Positions 46,996 through 56,921 of a DNA stretch of 64,000 nt are shown piece by piece (positions within the stretch are counted from its first letter, which is position 1; every line of letters begins with the position of its first letter). Under the pieces are notes generated by a model. That model had not been told where the DNA came from. It did not search any database and saw nothing but the letters and a program-made list of their open reading frames with translations. Both the position numbers and the translations under genes were made by a program. Origin of the DNA: a virus; IMG/VR virus record IMGVR_UViG_3300025162_000021, positions 106,593-170,592 of that record, one strand, 5' to 3'.

Positions 46996-49900
46996 ATGGC
47001 CTACGTTCCCGAAAACCAAGATGTCTGGTTAGATACTAACAGAGCTCATATGCGCTACAGATTAGGAAGTACCAATTATGGTATTACTCCTAACGTCTGG
47101 TATACTGTATGCTCAAAAGCGGGCTCCTCTGTTGCAGCCGGAGACATTTTAAGCGTCATAGACCAGGGATGGGCAACTTCCCTGGGAAGCTCCACTTATG
47201 CTGGGCAAGTCTTGCAGACTGATAACACAGTAATTGGCGCCACTATAGGAGTGGCTCTTCACGCAGCTACTGCTGGACAGCCTGTTGAAGTTCAAACAAG
47301 CGGAATGTATACCTGGCCTTCAGGAAAAGATACAGACTTAGGAACCTCCGATATAGGAAAAGTAGTTTATGTTCTCAATAATACTTCAACTACGAGCACG
47401 ATCTTAGGATTAACAACTGATAGAAATATTGCTGGAGCCGTGGGTGCCCCTATCATTCTCGGAAAGATTATAGCATGCACACCTTCAATGGCCGGACCAC
47501 TTACTATCATCCTAGATCCCACGGGAGACAGCAGAGCTGCTTCTAGTCTTTCTCAGGCTATCTACATCGCCGGAGAAGCTATAACAATAACTGCTGCACA
47601 GGGATTTCCTGTAGTTTCAGAAGATGCCACGGATGGTAAAATATACGTAGCCGATAGAAGAAAGTCTCCTATGTCTTTCTTTGTGTCTGCGACAGGAACT
47701 GTAGGCACAATTTCTGGAGGTGGTCCTTGGACAGCAACTGTTTCAGGTTTAACTAACGTAACTAATATATCAATCGGCGCTACCCTTTCGGCTACAGCTG
47801 GAGTTGGTACTCTTTATGGTGGATCTCCAACTTCAGTAGCTGTAACAGGATTTACTTCGACGTCAATAACTTACCAGGTAACAGGCGGAACCACTCCTAC
47901 TGCAGGAAGTATCACCAATCTAACTGCCACCGACTATAAAAATCGACACAGAGTAGTAGGTTTCTGTATCGCGAACTCTACAGTTCCTCAAACCACATAT
48001 CCTATTACCATAACTGCAGGTCAGCAAGTCGTAGTTGAAAGACTAGGCCCTATTACCCTAGGAACAGGAATTACTCTCACCTCCGGAAAGCAGCTATACG
48101 TAGATACGCTAGGAGCCGTTGTTCAGGATGACTCAACTTTCTCTGCTACAGACTGGAGATTAATAGTAGGTATTGCTACTTCTCCCTTAGGAACAGCAAC
48201 TACAAACCCAGGCACAGCTTTAGTTCAAATAGCTCCACCAGCGACACCCTTGCCTGACGCCGTTCCTGTGGGCACTGTACAGGCTATTGGAAATTATGGT
48301 TGGGCATACGATTATGGTTTCTACCCTTGTATCACGAATGGTTCCGGAGGTTTAGTAGTAACGGGTTCAGGAGCTAATCAAGCGGGACAGCTATCTGCAT
48401 ATAATCCCGCAACAGTAGTAACTGCGCCAACCTCAAATCCCGCGGCTAACGGTACTTTTGATTTTACTACCTTATACCAAGCTATAAATACAACGTATGG
48501 AGGATATACAGTTTGGTACGTAGCTGGAGCAGGCACTGCATCTGGGACCGTAAAGATCAACGGTGTAACCTACACGATGGCAGGCACAGAAAATTCTACC
48601 TCCCTAGTAGCAGCAAGAATCCAGTCTCAAATGGCATCTACGCAGGCAGGCTATGTTTGTTATAATCCCTCAACATTCTATGTAGCTATATCTAATGATA
48701 GCTCTCATGCTCCTCCTCTTATCGACGCTTCCGGTTTAGTTAATTACACTGTGAATGCGACAACTGCTTCTACCAATGGAGGAGCTAACGCCGGCGTCAG
48801 CAATATTTGCTCTACTTTTAGTCTTCCAAGTCTTTACACAGTAAATCCCCACATTCAAATCAAGTACAAGAATTGGCAGTATCTACCTCTATCCAATGGA
48901 GCTCAATTAATAAAGACCACTCCTGTGGATTGGACACCATGGTCTAGTAACCCCGGACTGAATTGGACTAACACGTCATTACAGAATATTTTGACGAATA
49001 CTACTTGGGCTAATACTCCTCCGAATGGTATTGAGGACCTTGTATTTTCTCTCTATGTCAGGAGCAACGCTACTCCAAGTAAAGTATGGAAAATAGAGCC
49101 TCTGCCTTCTTCTCATTATTCCGGCGGAGAAACTTTATACGGTTACCAGTGCTACATAGACACGTCAACCCAGTATCTCTATATTAACTTCATGCCCGGT
49201 GGATTGGCAATCTTTGACACCCCCGGCTCAGGACCAACTGTTATTCCTACGAATTCAACTTGGTCTTGGAAATTCGTCGTACAGAAGACAGACAGGTTCA
49301 ATCGCTTTATAGATTACTCTTCTGATGATAAGAATCTACAGGCTTGGAAAGTTCTATATGGCGACTCCTCTTCTTACTCAATCAATTATGATCCTCTTAC
49401 GGCAGTAACTGCAGGAAGATTCAATAGGCAGGTGTCAACAGCCCCTCTCATTGGAAATACTACTAGGTTAAATTACGAAGGTGACTTGTATGTTACTGAT
49501 CTCGTAGTAACTAATAACGTAACTAACACAGGTGTCGCTAATGTTTCCGGCAAAGCAGATGGATCAGGATACAATAGAATTCGTGGTTCCTTGAATCTAA
49601 GAAACACTGCGGATGGCGCAGACGTAATTTATACTGACAATACTGGTAATCTTACTATGGTGGGAACTCTCACTGTAGGCGCGTCTGGCAATTCGTACAT
49701 TAGAACAGCTCAAGCCGCAGGATCTTTGTTTGATACAGTTGCTACCACAATAAATATTGGTGGCGTTGTCGCAAGTACCACTCTTAATTTATTAGGATCT
49801 ACTGCAACTGGGGTCGTGAATGTAAATTCTACTTTAGATGCATCAAGCACAATTGCAGCTGGATTCGTAGTCAAGGGCGGAGTAGGTGTTGCAGGTAAGA

Positions 49901-52872
49901 TGTACGTTGGAACAGGGACGGGAGTCTTATACGTAGGAGCTACTGCAGGAACAATAGATACTACTGGAGGAGCAAGCACCGCGTACCTGTTTAATACTAA
50001 CGCCACGACAATCAATGCTTTCGGCGCAACCACGACTCTTCAAGCAGGTACATCTGCCCAAGGCTTCGGGTATACTGGAACAACGACAAACATAGCGAAT
50101 TCCACAACTGCCCAAATAATCAATATTGGAACAGGTGCCACAACTTCTACATCTGTGAAAGAAATAAACATTGGCACTAACACCGGCGCCAATGCCTTTA
50201 CGAATGTTACCATTGGAAGTTCCACCGGTACAACCACAATAACTTTTAACGGGCCTACTTCTTTCACTAACACAAATAGTATTTATATAATCAGCCCTGT
50301 AACAGGGGGCAATGGAGTCACAGGAGTTGCTAACTCTTTCGGTACCCTTCACATAACTCCTTACGCCTACCTTAAGGTTATAAATAGCACAGGAACAAAT
50401 ACAAACGTCGCTAAGTTCAATCTATCTACCTTGCCAACTGATGGCTGGTCCATAGGAACTACGGATAGTACGGGAACCAACGCAAGAACTTTATCCCTGA
50501 CAACAGGACACATAGCTCTCACAGGCAACGCTTCTACGTTCATAACCTCAGCGACGGGAACAGTAGGTTCTATTACTACTCTCGACACTGCTATCTGGTC
50601 CGCTATAGTATCTGGCTTATCAAGCACAGCAGGAGTTGTCGTAGGATCTACTATTTCGGCAACAACAGGAGCAGGAACCTTATACGGCGGCTCTCCTACC
50701 TCTGTAACGGTTATAAGTTTTACATCAAACACTATTACCTACAGAGTTGTCGGTGGCACTATTCCTACAGCAGGTTCTGTAACTAATATTACTGTTTCTG
50801 GATCTACGCTAGTTCTTCCCACAGGATCATTGACTCTACCGGCTCTTGCTGCAATCGGAGATATCCCTTATGCTTCGTCAACAACTGTTCTAAGTAAAAT
50901 AACTGCTGTCGCAGTTGGTAACGCCTTTATTTCCCGCGGAGTCGGCACTGTCCCTGCATGGAGTAAAATCGGTCTAGATACATCAGGAACAGAAAGCGTC
51001 AAGCATGTCGATGGAGTCTTGCAGATTGTAAATGGCGGCTTAGGATTATCCTCAACTGTAGCCAACACCGTTTATAAAACTAATGCAGGCAATACTGCTT
51101 TTGTAGCATCTAATATAACAGACGACGGCAATATACACTTCAATAGCGTTTCTCTAGATACTATAAAGTCTGTGACGATTCCTTATGTTTCTGGTGTAAC
51201 TAATCAAATCAATATTACCAACACGGACACCATTAATAACACCACTGCTATTAATATCAGTAAAACGAATTCGCCAGGTGGTGCGTACAATGTTTATGGT
51301 TTGCAGGTTGCTCTCAATACAACAGGCGGTACAAACGCTTACGGAACTTACTATAACGTCATTGGTACAGTAACTAACAAGTATGCTATATACATTGCGG
51401 CAGGTTTAATCAATTCGGCTGACGCAACGGAAGCTAGTCAAGGCGCAGGATCGCTGATCCTAGCTGGCGGTATGTACATCGTTAAGAAAGCATATTGTGA
51501 CGGCGGCGTATATCTACTAAACAATGCCGCGTACTACACAGCATTGGTTGGAGCCTCTGGAGCTTCCGGTCAATCTACAATAACTCTTAACGCCAATAGT
51601 GGAAGCAGAACAATTTCTCTATCAGGAAGCTTAACGGTAGGCACCGGCGGAATCACATTAACTCCTAATGCGGCAGGGACCACATTAAGTATTACTAATA
51701 CTGCGTTGACTTTCAATTCTACTTTAGGTAACACAGGAGTTCTCATTGCTTCTTCCGCAAATACTATAGACACAGAAGCTCAACTATCGATAACTCGAGG
51801 CGGAACAGGCACAAGCACTTTCACGGGAACCGGTAAAAATGTATTCGACAATGGCCCTATATTGATTACTCCCACTCTCGGGGTTGCATCCGCAACCTCT
51901 ATCAACGGATTAACTATATCATCATCTACAGGAACCTTGACGATAACAAATCTTAAAACACTCTCTGTAAGTAATACGCTTACTCTAGCTGGAACTGATG
52001 GTAAAGCAGCAACATTCAATGATAACTTTACCACAGGAACTTTAACTAGCGGCTATGTCATATACGCTTCAGCAGCGAATACAATTGCATCGGAAGCGAT
52101 TTTATCTACTTCTCGGGGTGGAACTGGAAACGGATTTACTAAATTCTCTGGTCCTGCGTCAGCAGAAAAAACAAAAACTTTGAGAGACGCCTCTGATACT
52201 ATTCTTGAATTGGGAGGCTCTTATACCCCAACAGGAACTTGGAATTGGGGCAGTGCCACTATTTCAAACCTAACAGCTAGTGCTGTCGGCGCGGCCAATA
52301 TCACAGGAACAACCTTGTCCTCAACGGTTACGTCGTCTAGCTTGACGTCCTTTGGAGCTTCAATTGCTCTAGGCACTCCAGCTTCGGGCACTCTAACTAA
52401 CTGCTCATTCCCAACATTAAATCAAAGCACTACAGGTCAGGCAGGCAGCGTGGCTAATAACTTGAATTTTACCAATACCTTTTCCTCCGGAGGAACAACT
52501 GCTTACAATGGTGCTGCAGTTCGAACAATATATGTTCCAGGACAAAACTTAGAGACAGGGGCTACGGTGACATTCTCTACAGTTACCGCCGCTTCCTTCA
52601 ACTCAACTTCCTTGAGGGCATTGAAGAAAAATATCAATGATTTTACTCAGTCCTCCTTAGATATTATTGACACAGTGAAGGTAGTGTCCTTCAATATGAA
52701 AGACGACGATGTCTATCACGTAGGCTTTATCGCTGACGATACACATGAGTACTTAGCAACTAGGGATCACAACAAGATGGATTTGGGAAACTCAGTAGGT
52801 TTGTTGATAAAAGGTATGCAAGAGCTTAGGGAAGAAAATAGAAAATTAAAGTCACTATTAGGAGTGGTGTAA
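46996..52872 (+). CDS. Giant long tail fibre, 1958 aa, S74-like C-terminus
   Basis: 1958 residues, GGAG before the ATG. The N-terminal part (YVPENQDVWLDTNRAHMRYR) probably attaches to the baseplate. Two related modules of about 80 residues are spaced roughly 960 residues apart: LYGGSPTSVAVTGFTSTSIT and LYGGSPTSVTVISFTSNTIT. A repeating beta region rich in N-x-T (about 840-1060) and many G/S/T strands follow. The C-terminus (NSTSLRALKKNINDF, MKDDDVYHVGFIADDTHE, REENRKLKSLLG) is an S74-like chaperone in which the S-D-x-R-x-K is altered. It is the largest virion gene here and would bind the receptor with the next gene product. Confidence 0.85.
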   Translation: MAYVPENQDVWLDTNRAHMRYRLGSTNYGITPNVWYTVCSKAGSSVAAGDILSVIDQGWATSLGSSTYAGQVLQTDNTVIGATIGVALHAATAGQPVEVQTSGMYTWPSGKDTDLGTSDIGKVVYVLNNTSTTSTILGLTTDRNIAGAVGAPIILGKIIACTPSMAGPLTIILDPTGDSRAASSLSQAIYIAGEAITITAAQGFPVVSEDATDGKIYVADRRKSPMSFFVSATGTVGTISGGGPWTATVSGLTNVTNISIGATLSATAGVGTLYGGSPTSVAVTGFTSTSITYQVTGGTTPTAGSITNLTATDYKNRHRVVGFCIANSTVPQTTYPITITAGQQVVVERLGPITLGTGITLTSGKQLYVDTLGAVVQDDSTFSATDWRLIVGIATSPLGTATTNPGTALVQIAPPATPLPDAVPVGTVQAIGNYGWAYDYGFYPCITNGSGGLVVTGSGANQAGQLSAYNPATVVTAPTSNPAANGTFDFTTLYQAINTTYGGYTVWYVAGAGTASGTVKINGVTYTMAGTENSTSLVAARIQSQMASTQAGYVCYNPSTFYVAISNDSSHAPPLIDASGLVNYTVNATTASTNGGANAGVSNICSTFSLPSLYTVNPHIQIKYKNWQYLPLSNGAQLIKTTPVDWTPWSSNPGLNWTNTSLQNILTNTTWANTPPNGIEDLVFSLYVRSNATPSKVWKIEPLPSSHYSGGETLYGYQCYIDTSTQYLYINFMPGGLAIFDTPGSGPTVIPTNSTWSWKFVVQKTDRFNRFIDYSSDDKNLQAWKVLYGDSSSYSINYDPLTAVTAGRFNRQVSTAPLIGNTTRLNYEGDLYVTDLVVTNNVTNTGVANVSGKADGSGYNRIRGSLNLRNTADGADVIYTDNTGNLTMVGTLTVGASGNSYIRTAQAAGSLFDTVATTINIGGVVASTTLNLLGSTATGVVNVNSTLDASSTIAAGFVVKGGVGVAGKMYVGTGTGVLYVGATAGTIDTTGGASTAYLFNTNATTINAFGATTTLQAGTSAQGFGYTGTTTNIANSTTAQIINIGTGATTSTSVKEINIGTNTGANAFTNVTIGSSTGTTTITFNGPTSFTNTNSIYIISPVTGGNGVTGVANSFGTLHITPYAYLKVINSTGTNTNVAKFNLSTLPTDGWSIGTTDSTGTNARTLSLTTGHIALTGNASTFITSATGTVGSITTLDTAIWSAIVSGLSSTAGVVVGSTISATTGAGTLYGGSPTSVTVISFTSNTITYRVVGGTIPTAGSVTNITVSGSTLVLPTGSLTLPALAAIGDIPYASSTTVLSKITAVAVGNAFISRGVGTVPAWSKIGLDTSGTESVKHVDGVLQIVNGGLGLSSTVANTVYKTNAGNTAFVASNITDDGNIHFNSVSLDTIKSVTIPYVSGVTNQINITNTDTINNTTAINISKTNSPGGAYNVYGLQVALNTTGGTNAYGTYYNVIGTVTNKYAIYIAAGLINSADATEASQGAGSLILAGGMYIVKKAYCDGGVYLLNNAAYYTALVGASGASGQSTITLNANSGSRTISLSGSLTVGTGGITLTPNAAGTTLSITNTALTFNSTLGNTGVLIASSANTIDTEAQLSITRGGTGTSTFTGTGKNVFDNGPILITPTLGVASATSINGLTISSSTGTLTITNLKTLSVSNTLTLAGTDGKAATFNDNFTTGTLTSGYVIYASAANTIASEAILSTSRGGTGNGFTKFSGPASAEKTKTLRDASDTILELGGSYTPTGTWNWGSATISNLTASAVGAANITGTTLSSTVTSSSLTSFGASIALGTPASGTLTNCSFPTLNQSTTGQAGSVANNLNFTNTFSSGGTTAYNGAAVRTIYVPGQNLETGATVTFSTVTAASFNSTSLRALKKNINDFTQSSLDIIDTVKVVSFNMKDDDVYHVGFIADDTHEYLATRDHNKMDLGNSVGLLIKGMQELREENRKLKSLLGVV

Positions 52873-53997
52873 ATGTCAGAAGGATTTAAGACATATATAT
52901 CAGGTTCTTACTGGGTATTAAGTACAGTATTTGAGCCTAAGAATGCAGACGCCACTACACCAAACTCCACTATTGGTAATCATTTTATGGATGGAGGATC
53001 CCCTATATACAACCTCTATTTAGCAAGGAATACAGCATCAGTAGGCGATAGTGTGGGTCTGGTTCAAGCAGCTAATGTAGGGTTCACTTATCAAGGCACT
53101 GATATTTCCGCTTATTTTCAAAAAGTGGGGTATGGCCCCGGAACCACCATTGTTCATCAAGCTACCTCTGCTGGTTCCACCGTCTATTCCTGTCCCGGGC
53201 CCGGGCCCGGAACAAATAAAAAAGTTCGCCATGCCTTTTTCATTGCGGGTGGAGGAGGTGGAGGTGGGGCAGGTGGTGATAATGCTGGAACCTATGGAGG
53301 TGGAGGTGGAGGTGGAGGTGGGGCTGCGGGATATTATAATTCTGGTGTAGTTGACTTACCCAGCGGTAGTATTAGTATTACTGTAGGTGCTGCCGGTACT
53401 GGGGGGACCACGCCCTCAGCAACGGGGGTAGCTGGGGGGTATTCAGCTATAGAAGGATACTATAATGTAAATGGGGGAACTGGAGGCGTGGGAGGCTATA
53501 GTGGACTTCCGGGTAGTGGGGGATATGGTGGAGTTGGAGGGTTTGGTGGTGGTCTAGGAAATTACATTGCATATGATACCTCACAATCTAGGGCTGTTCA
53601 AGGACAACCATCCTCTACAACTAATACAGCAACAATAACTGTAAGGAACTCAGCTACCATTACCAATACCTCTGGGGTTGGAGGACTTGGAGGCCAGAAT
53701 GGAAGAGGAACCATTGTTATAATACAAGAGTCTGAGGCTTATAGAACTCCGGGGGGAGGAGGGGGGGGAGGAGGGGGAGGATGCCTTGTTGGCTCAAACT
53801 CTGGTGGTGCTGGTGGGGCTGGGGGTAATGATAGATTTAATGGGCCGTGGGGGTCATCCACAGGAGGAGCAGGAGGTACACCTACTAACTTTGGAGGAGG
53901 TGGAGGAGGTGGAGGGGGTGCAGGAGATGATCCTTCTCGTCGATATGGTGGTAATGGCGGGAATGGATATTGTGGATGTGTATACATATATTACTAA
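52873..53997 (+). CDS. Glycine-rich tail-fibre tip adhesin
   Basis: 374 residues with the ATG directly after the giant fibre stop. Residues 1-110 form an attachment domain; from 125 on there are many runs of five to ten Gly (FFIAGGGGGGGAGG, AYRTPGGGGGGGGGG, FGGGGGGGGGAGDD) separated by short motifs with Tyr, Asn and Ser. This resembles the polyglycine sandwich of T2/T6 gp38-type adhesins that give host specificity, with the variable segments as receptor loops. The coding DNA has long G runs (for example 53750-53780) that could slip. It is likely the receptor-binding tip of the long fibre. Confidence 0.65.
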   Translation: MSEGFKTYISGSYWVLSTVFEPKNADATTPNSTIGNHFMDGGSPIYNLYLARNTASVGDSVGLVQAANVGFTYQGTDISAYFQKVGYGPGTTIVHQATSAGSTVYSCPGPGPGTNKKVRHAFFIAGGGGGGGAGGDNAGTYGGGGGGGGGAAGYYNSGVVDLPSGSISITVGAAGTGGTTPSATGVAGGYSAIEGYYNVNGGTGGVGGYSGLPGSGGYGGVGGFGGGLGNYIAYDTSQSRAVQGQPSSTTNTATITVRNSATITNTSGVGGLGGQNGRGTIVIIQESEAYRTPGGGGGGGGGGCLVGSNSGGAGGAGGNDRFNGPWGSSTGGAGGTPTNFGGGGGGGGGAGDDPSRRYGGNGGNGYCGCVYIYY

Positions 53998-54000
53998 CTA
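53993..54000 (+). promoter_or_regulatory. ACTAACTA motif variant
   Basis: ACTAACTA overlapping the adhesin stop and followed by AGGAGAG before the TTG start at 54019. A variant of the ACTAATTA group. Confidence 0.3.
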
Positions 54001-54018
54001 AAAATAGGAGAGAATAAA

Positions 54019-54432
54019 TTGGCATTATTGGCGTATAGTTTTGATACAGGCTATGCAGAAAAACTTGATAATATCTATCTAAAGATAGTTAATATCTCTT
54101 TTAACTCATATAATACCCAAGTTCTTATTGATATGCAAGCTTGGCTAACTAAAGAATCTAGAGAACAGGCTAAAAAAGTTGATGAAATAGAACTAAGATT
54201 AAAGTTAGGAAAAAAAGAAAATCAGACAGACGAAGAATGGATAGAATTTGAGAACAATGCAAAGATAATGTATAGGCCTCAACCACTAGCTACTTGGCAG
54301 ACGGGGTGTAGAGCGGTAGATATAGATGTACACTCTATTGATTTACTTGATCCTAACAGTATGTTAAGTTCTGCTTATCAATATTTAAAAGATAATTTCA
54401 AACCTGAGATACATAATTTTAAGGATGTTTAA
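54019..54432 (+). CDS. Hypothetical protein, possible fibre chaperone or tip cofactor
   Basis: 137 residues from a TTG start with AGGAGAG upstream. N-terminal MALLAYSFDTGYAEK and central helix VDEIELRLKLGKKENQTDEE. It lies between the adhesin and the glycosyltransferase and ends by overlapping the latter. AT content and codon use are higher in AT than the fibre genes. Gene order suggests a fibre assembly or adhesin partner, but no family is recognised. Confidence 0.5.
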   Translation: MALLAYSFDTGYAEKLDNIYLKIVNISFNSYNTQVLIDMQAWLTKESREQAKKVDEIELRLKLGKKENQTDEEWIEFENNAKIMYRPQPLATWQTGCRAVDIDVHSIDLLDPNSMLSSAYQYLKDNFKPEIHNFKDV

Positions 54433-55154
54433 TGTCTATTTCCATTATAATTCCCTGTTATAATCAAAGTGAGTTTTTATTAGAAGCAATAAATAGTTGT
54501 ATTAATCAATCTAAGAAAGCTGATGAAATCATTGTTTTATTAATGGACAAAAGAAGTTGGGAATTAAAGGAATATCTGGAATCACTTAACATAATATGTA
54601 TAGTAAGCCCTCAATTATCTCTTACTAAGGCAAGAAATATGCTTATTGCAAATACAAAATCTACATATATCATACCATTAGATGCTGATGATTATCTTCC
54701 TTTGAATTTCATTGAGGAGACATCTAAAATAGATAGTGACATTGTCTATGTGGATAGCAGGGTGCTAGGTAATGGTATGGATATAATCACTAGGACTCCT
54801 GATATTGTTCAAAAAAGGCATTTTACTTCAAAGCATCCATTAATACGAACTACAGCACTTTTTAAGAAAACTGTATGGTTTGATATCGGTGGTTATAATG
54901 AAGATTTTACTTATGGACACGAATGCTGGGAATTTTGGTATAGAGCATTTTTTCTAGGAAAATCTTTTAAAAAATGCCATACTACTTATTATATATATAA
55001 ACAATATCCTACTAACGGAAGAGCTTATATCGCTCGTGATAATTTTCAGATAATAAGAAAACAATTAAAAGAATTGTATCCCGGAGATTTTGAAGTGATC
55101 AGCCGTAGAAATATCCCACCAAAAGAAAGAAAGAATTTCGCGAATCTAAAGTAA
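54432..55154 (+). CDS. Family 2 glycosyltransferase
   Basis: 240 residues with the GT-A layout: SISIIIPCYNQSEFLLEAI at the N-terminus, LTKARNMLIANTKSTYIIPL, DADD at 84-87 (metal/nucleotide-sugar binding) and GGYNEDFTYGHECWEFW where the ED-type acid lies. It should transfer a sugar from a nucleotide sugar. Target is unknown: glycosylation of the adjacent fibre tip, or of host cell-surface sugars. The AT-rich composition of 54019-55154 suggests recent gain. No signal peptide or membrane segment. Confidence 0.85.
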   Translation: MSISIIIPCYNQSEFLLEAINSCINQSKKADEIIVLLMDKRSWELKEYLESLNIICIVSPQLSLTKARNMLIANTKSTYIIPLDADDYLPLNFIEETSKIDSDIVYVDSRVLGNGMDIITRTPDIVQKRHFTSKHPLIRTTALFKKTVWFDIGGYNEDFTYGHECWEFWYRAFFLGKSFKKCHTTYYIYKQYPTNGRAYIARDNFQIIRKQLKELYPGDFEVISRRNIPPKERKNFANLK

Positions 55155-55168
55155 GCAGTATACATAGG

Positions 55169-55176
55169 ACTAATTT
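55169..55176 (+). promoter_or_regulatory. ACTAATTT motif variant
   Basis: ACTAATTT between the glycosyltransferase stop and the TTG start at 55198, with AGAGGA between. Confidence 0.3.
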
Positions 55177-55197
55177 CTAATAGAGAGGAATACTCCA

Positions 55198-55896
55198 TTG
55201 GATTTTATAGGCCTCACCTTTTTTATACCTTCCACCTTGTTAGTTATATGGGGAACCTTTATAGCTACCAAGTATTACCTGTCGGAGAAGACGCGATTTG
55301 AAGACTATTATCTTCTCCTGGCGATAGCGAGTTTTTTTGGCAAATTTTTACTGCAATCTTTCATCCTAGTAACTAATAATTTAAGTCCCAGCCTCGTTTT
55401 CATGGTCCAGGCTTTACAAACTTGGACCTATTGGTTTTTGTTGATCTTCCTATTCAAAAGAAATTTTTTCGAAGCCAAATTAAAAAGAGTCTTATGGATT
55501 CTTTTGACCTTGATTATAGTGATAGGTAGCACCATCCTCATAGCCAGCAGTTCTTTCCAAATAGATCCCGTCGTATACGTAGCGAAGTATCCAACTCTAA
55601 TGAAGATGGACTATCTCTTAGATGATAGCTTTGTTAATACAACTCAGTACTTAAGAGTATTCATGCTAGGCCTTTGCGTGTGGTTCTCTTGGAGACTACT
55701 GAAAAAGCCATCCTGGATGTTTTTCGGCGCCTCCTTTCTTTTTCTAGTTGAACTTTTTACATTCTATAATAATCTACCCTGGAAATTTCTTCCTTCATGC
55801 TTTATATTCAGAATAATCCAAGTATTTGAATTAATTTCTATCATATGCATATCTTTAGATATGAAGTTATATTTTGGTAAAAGAGATTCTAAATGA
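55198..55896 (+). CDS. Polytopic membrane protein, about seven transmembrane segments
   Basis: 232 residues from a TTG start with AGAGG upstream. Hydrophobic segments fall at about 2-25, 37-58, 66-86, 99-119, 152-168, 175-190 and 200-220. No enzymatic motif. The absence of long soluble loops suggests a channel, scaffold or superinfection-exclusion type protein. It is joined by an overlap to the next gene, which also has a membrane anchor, so the two may work together. Function unknown. Confidence 0.65.
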   Translation: MDFIGLTFFIPSTLLVIWGTFIATKYYLSEKTRFEDYYLLLAIASFFGKFLLQSFILVTNNLSPSLVFMVQALQTWTYWFLLIFLFKRNFFEAKLKRVLWILLTLIIVIGSTILIASSSFQIDPVVYVAKYPTLMKMDYLLDDSFVNTTQYLRVFMLGLCVWFSWRLLKKPSWMFFGASFLFLVELFTFYNNLPWKFLPSCFIFRIIQVFELISIICISLDMKLYFGKRDSK

Positions 55897-56921
55897 CTGA
55901 AGCTCCTGCTAGTGCAGTAACGCCTGCTGTCGTGTCTTTATTACACGACATAATCAGCAAACCTTTTTGGGAATCCGCTGTGCTGATAGTCCTAGCAGGT
56001 CTTGTGACATTTTTTGTTGTAGGCGGTCTTGCGTTCGCCCTATCGCGAATTCGAGGGGAGGTAGATATAGATTTCTTATCTTTGTTCCGTATAGGTAAGA
56101 AAAGAGAAGAACTAACTTCTAGAAATGATATCAATATCGTAGTAAATAATACCCCACCCTCAACTTCCGCTGAATTCGTTAAAGAGGAGAATAAGCTTTT
56201 GAATGAAATGATAGGGGCAGAAGACATGGTTGAAAAAGATGAGATTATCGCGGAGAAAACTCCTGGTGATCCCGATAACGTCTTGCTTATGGTTATTAGC
56301 AAGAGCGTTAGATTCGGATCGGATATCTCCAAATACAAAGAAGTGTACTTAATAAAATCTCAGATGGCTGCTGCGGAGTTGAGGTCGAATATTATTGAAA
56401 ATATTCTTATAAAAGATTACATGGAGGTAATATATAAGAAAAATTCAAAAATCAACATTCAAGATGACCAGTCCTATCGAATCTTTGAAGAGATAGTCCA
56501 TAACCAGGCCCATAGAAATATCTTAGCAGTCTTGCGTAGATTGTTCAAAGACAATCATTTAACTCAATACGACGAAGAAGGCTTCAATGAGTACTCAAGT
56601 GTACAATGCGAAAGAATAATAACGCAAATGAAGTTATCTATAAATGGGTCTATTCCTAGTTTTCTTGATCCGGGTCGAGAAGCAGTAAATATAATCCTTG
56701 ATCGCTCGAATCAAGCGCTCTTAGAAACCTTCAAAGATATTTTTTCTGAAGCCCGTGTTTTAGCTTTCAGAACAGAGTCAGTTATACGTAAAAAAGAAAA
56801 AGACTTCGACGATGAGATAAAGAAGCTCACGGGAATTTCAGAAGCTCATAAAAGGGCTGATATCGCTTCTGAAGATCCCTATGCTATAAACTATAAAACA
56901 AGGGAATTAAAATATGAGTGA
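55893..56921 (+). CDS. Membrane-anchored protein with large cytoplasmic helical domain
   Basis: 342 residues. One transmembrane segment at about 27-50 (SAVLIVLAGLVTFFVVGGLA) is followed by a soluble part with a conserved-looking helical core (SYRIFEEIVHNQAHRNILAV) and a Lys/Glu-rich C-terminal coiled coil. No known family. It overlaps its upstream and downstream membrane genes by four and eight bases, so the three form a tight unit in the late region. Confidence 0.65.
   Translation: MTEAPASAVTPAVVSLLHDIISKPFWESAVLIVLAGLVTFFVVGGLAFALSRIRGEVDIDFLSLFRIGKKREELTSRNDINIVVNNTPPSTSAEFVKEENKLLNEMIGAEDMVEKDEIIAEKTPGDPDNVLLMVISKSVRFGSDISKYKEVYLIKSQMAAAELRSNIIENILIKDYMEVIYKKNSKINIQDDQSYRIFEEIVHNQAHRNILAVLRRLFKDNHLTQYDEEGFNEYSSVQCERIITQMKLSINGSIPSFLDPGREAVNIILDRSNQALLETFKDIFSEARVLAFRTESVIRKKEKDFDDEIKKLTGISEAHKRADIASEDPYAINYKTRELKYE

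Noticed and set aside
53739-53987. Proline-rich minus-strand ORF of 82 aa
   Set aside because: It is the complement of Gly codon runs in the adhesin.
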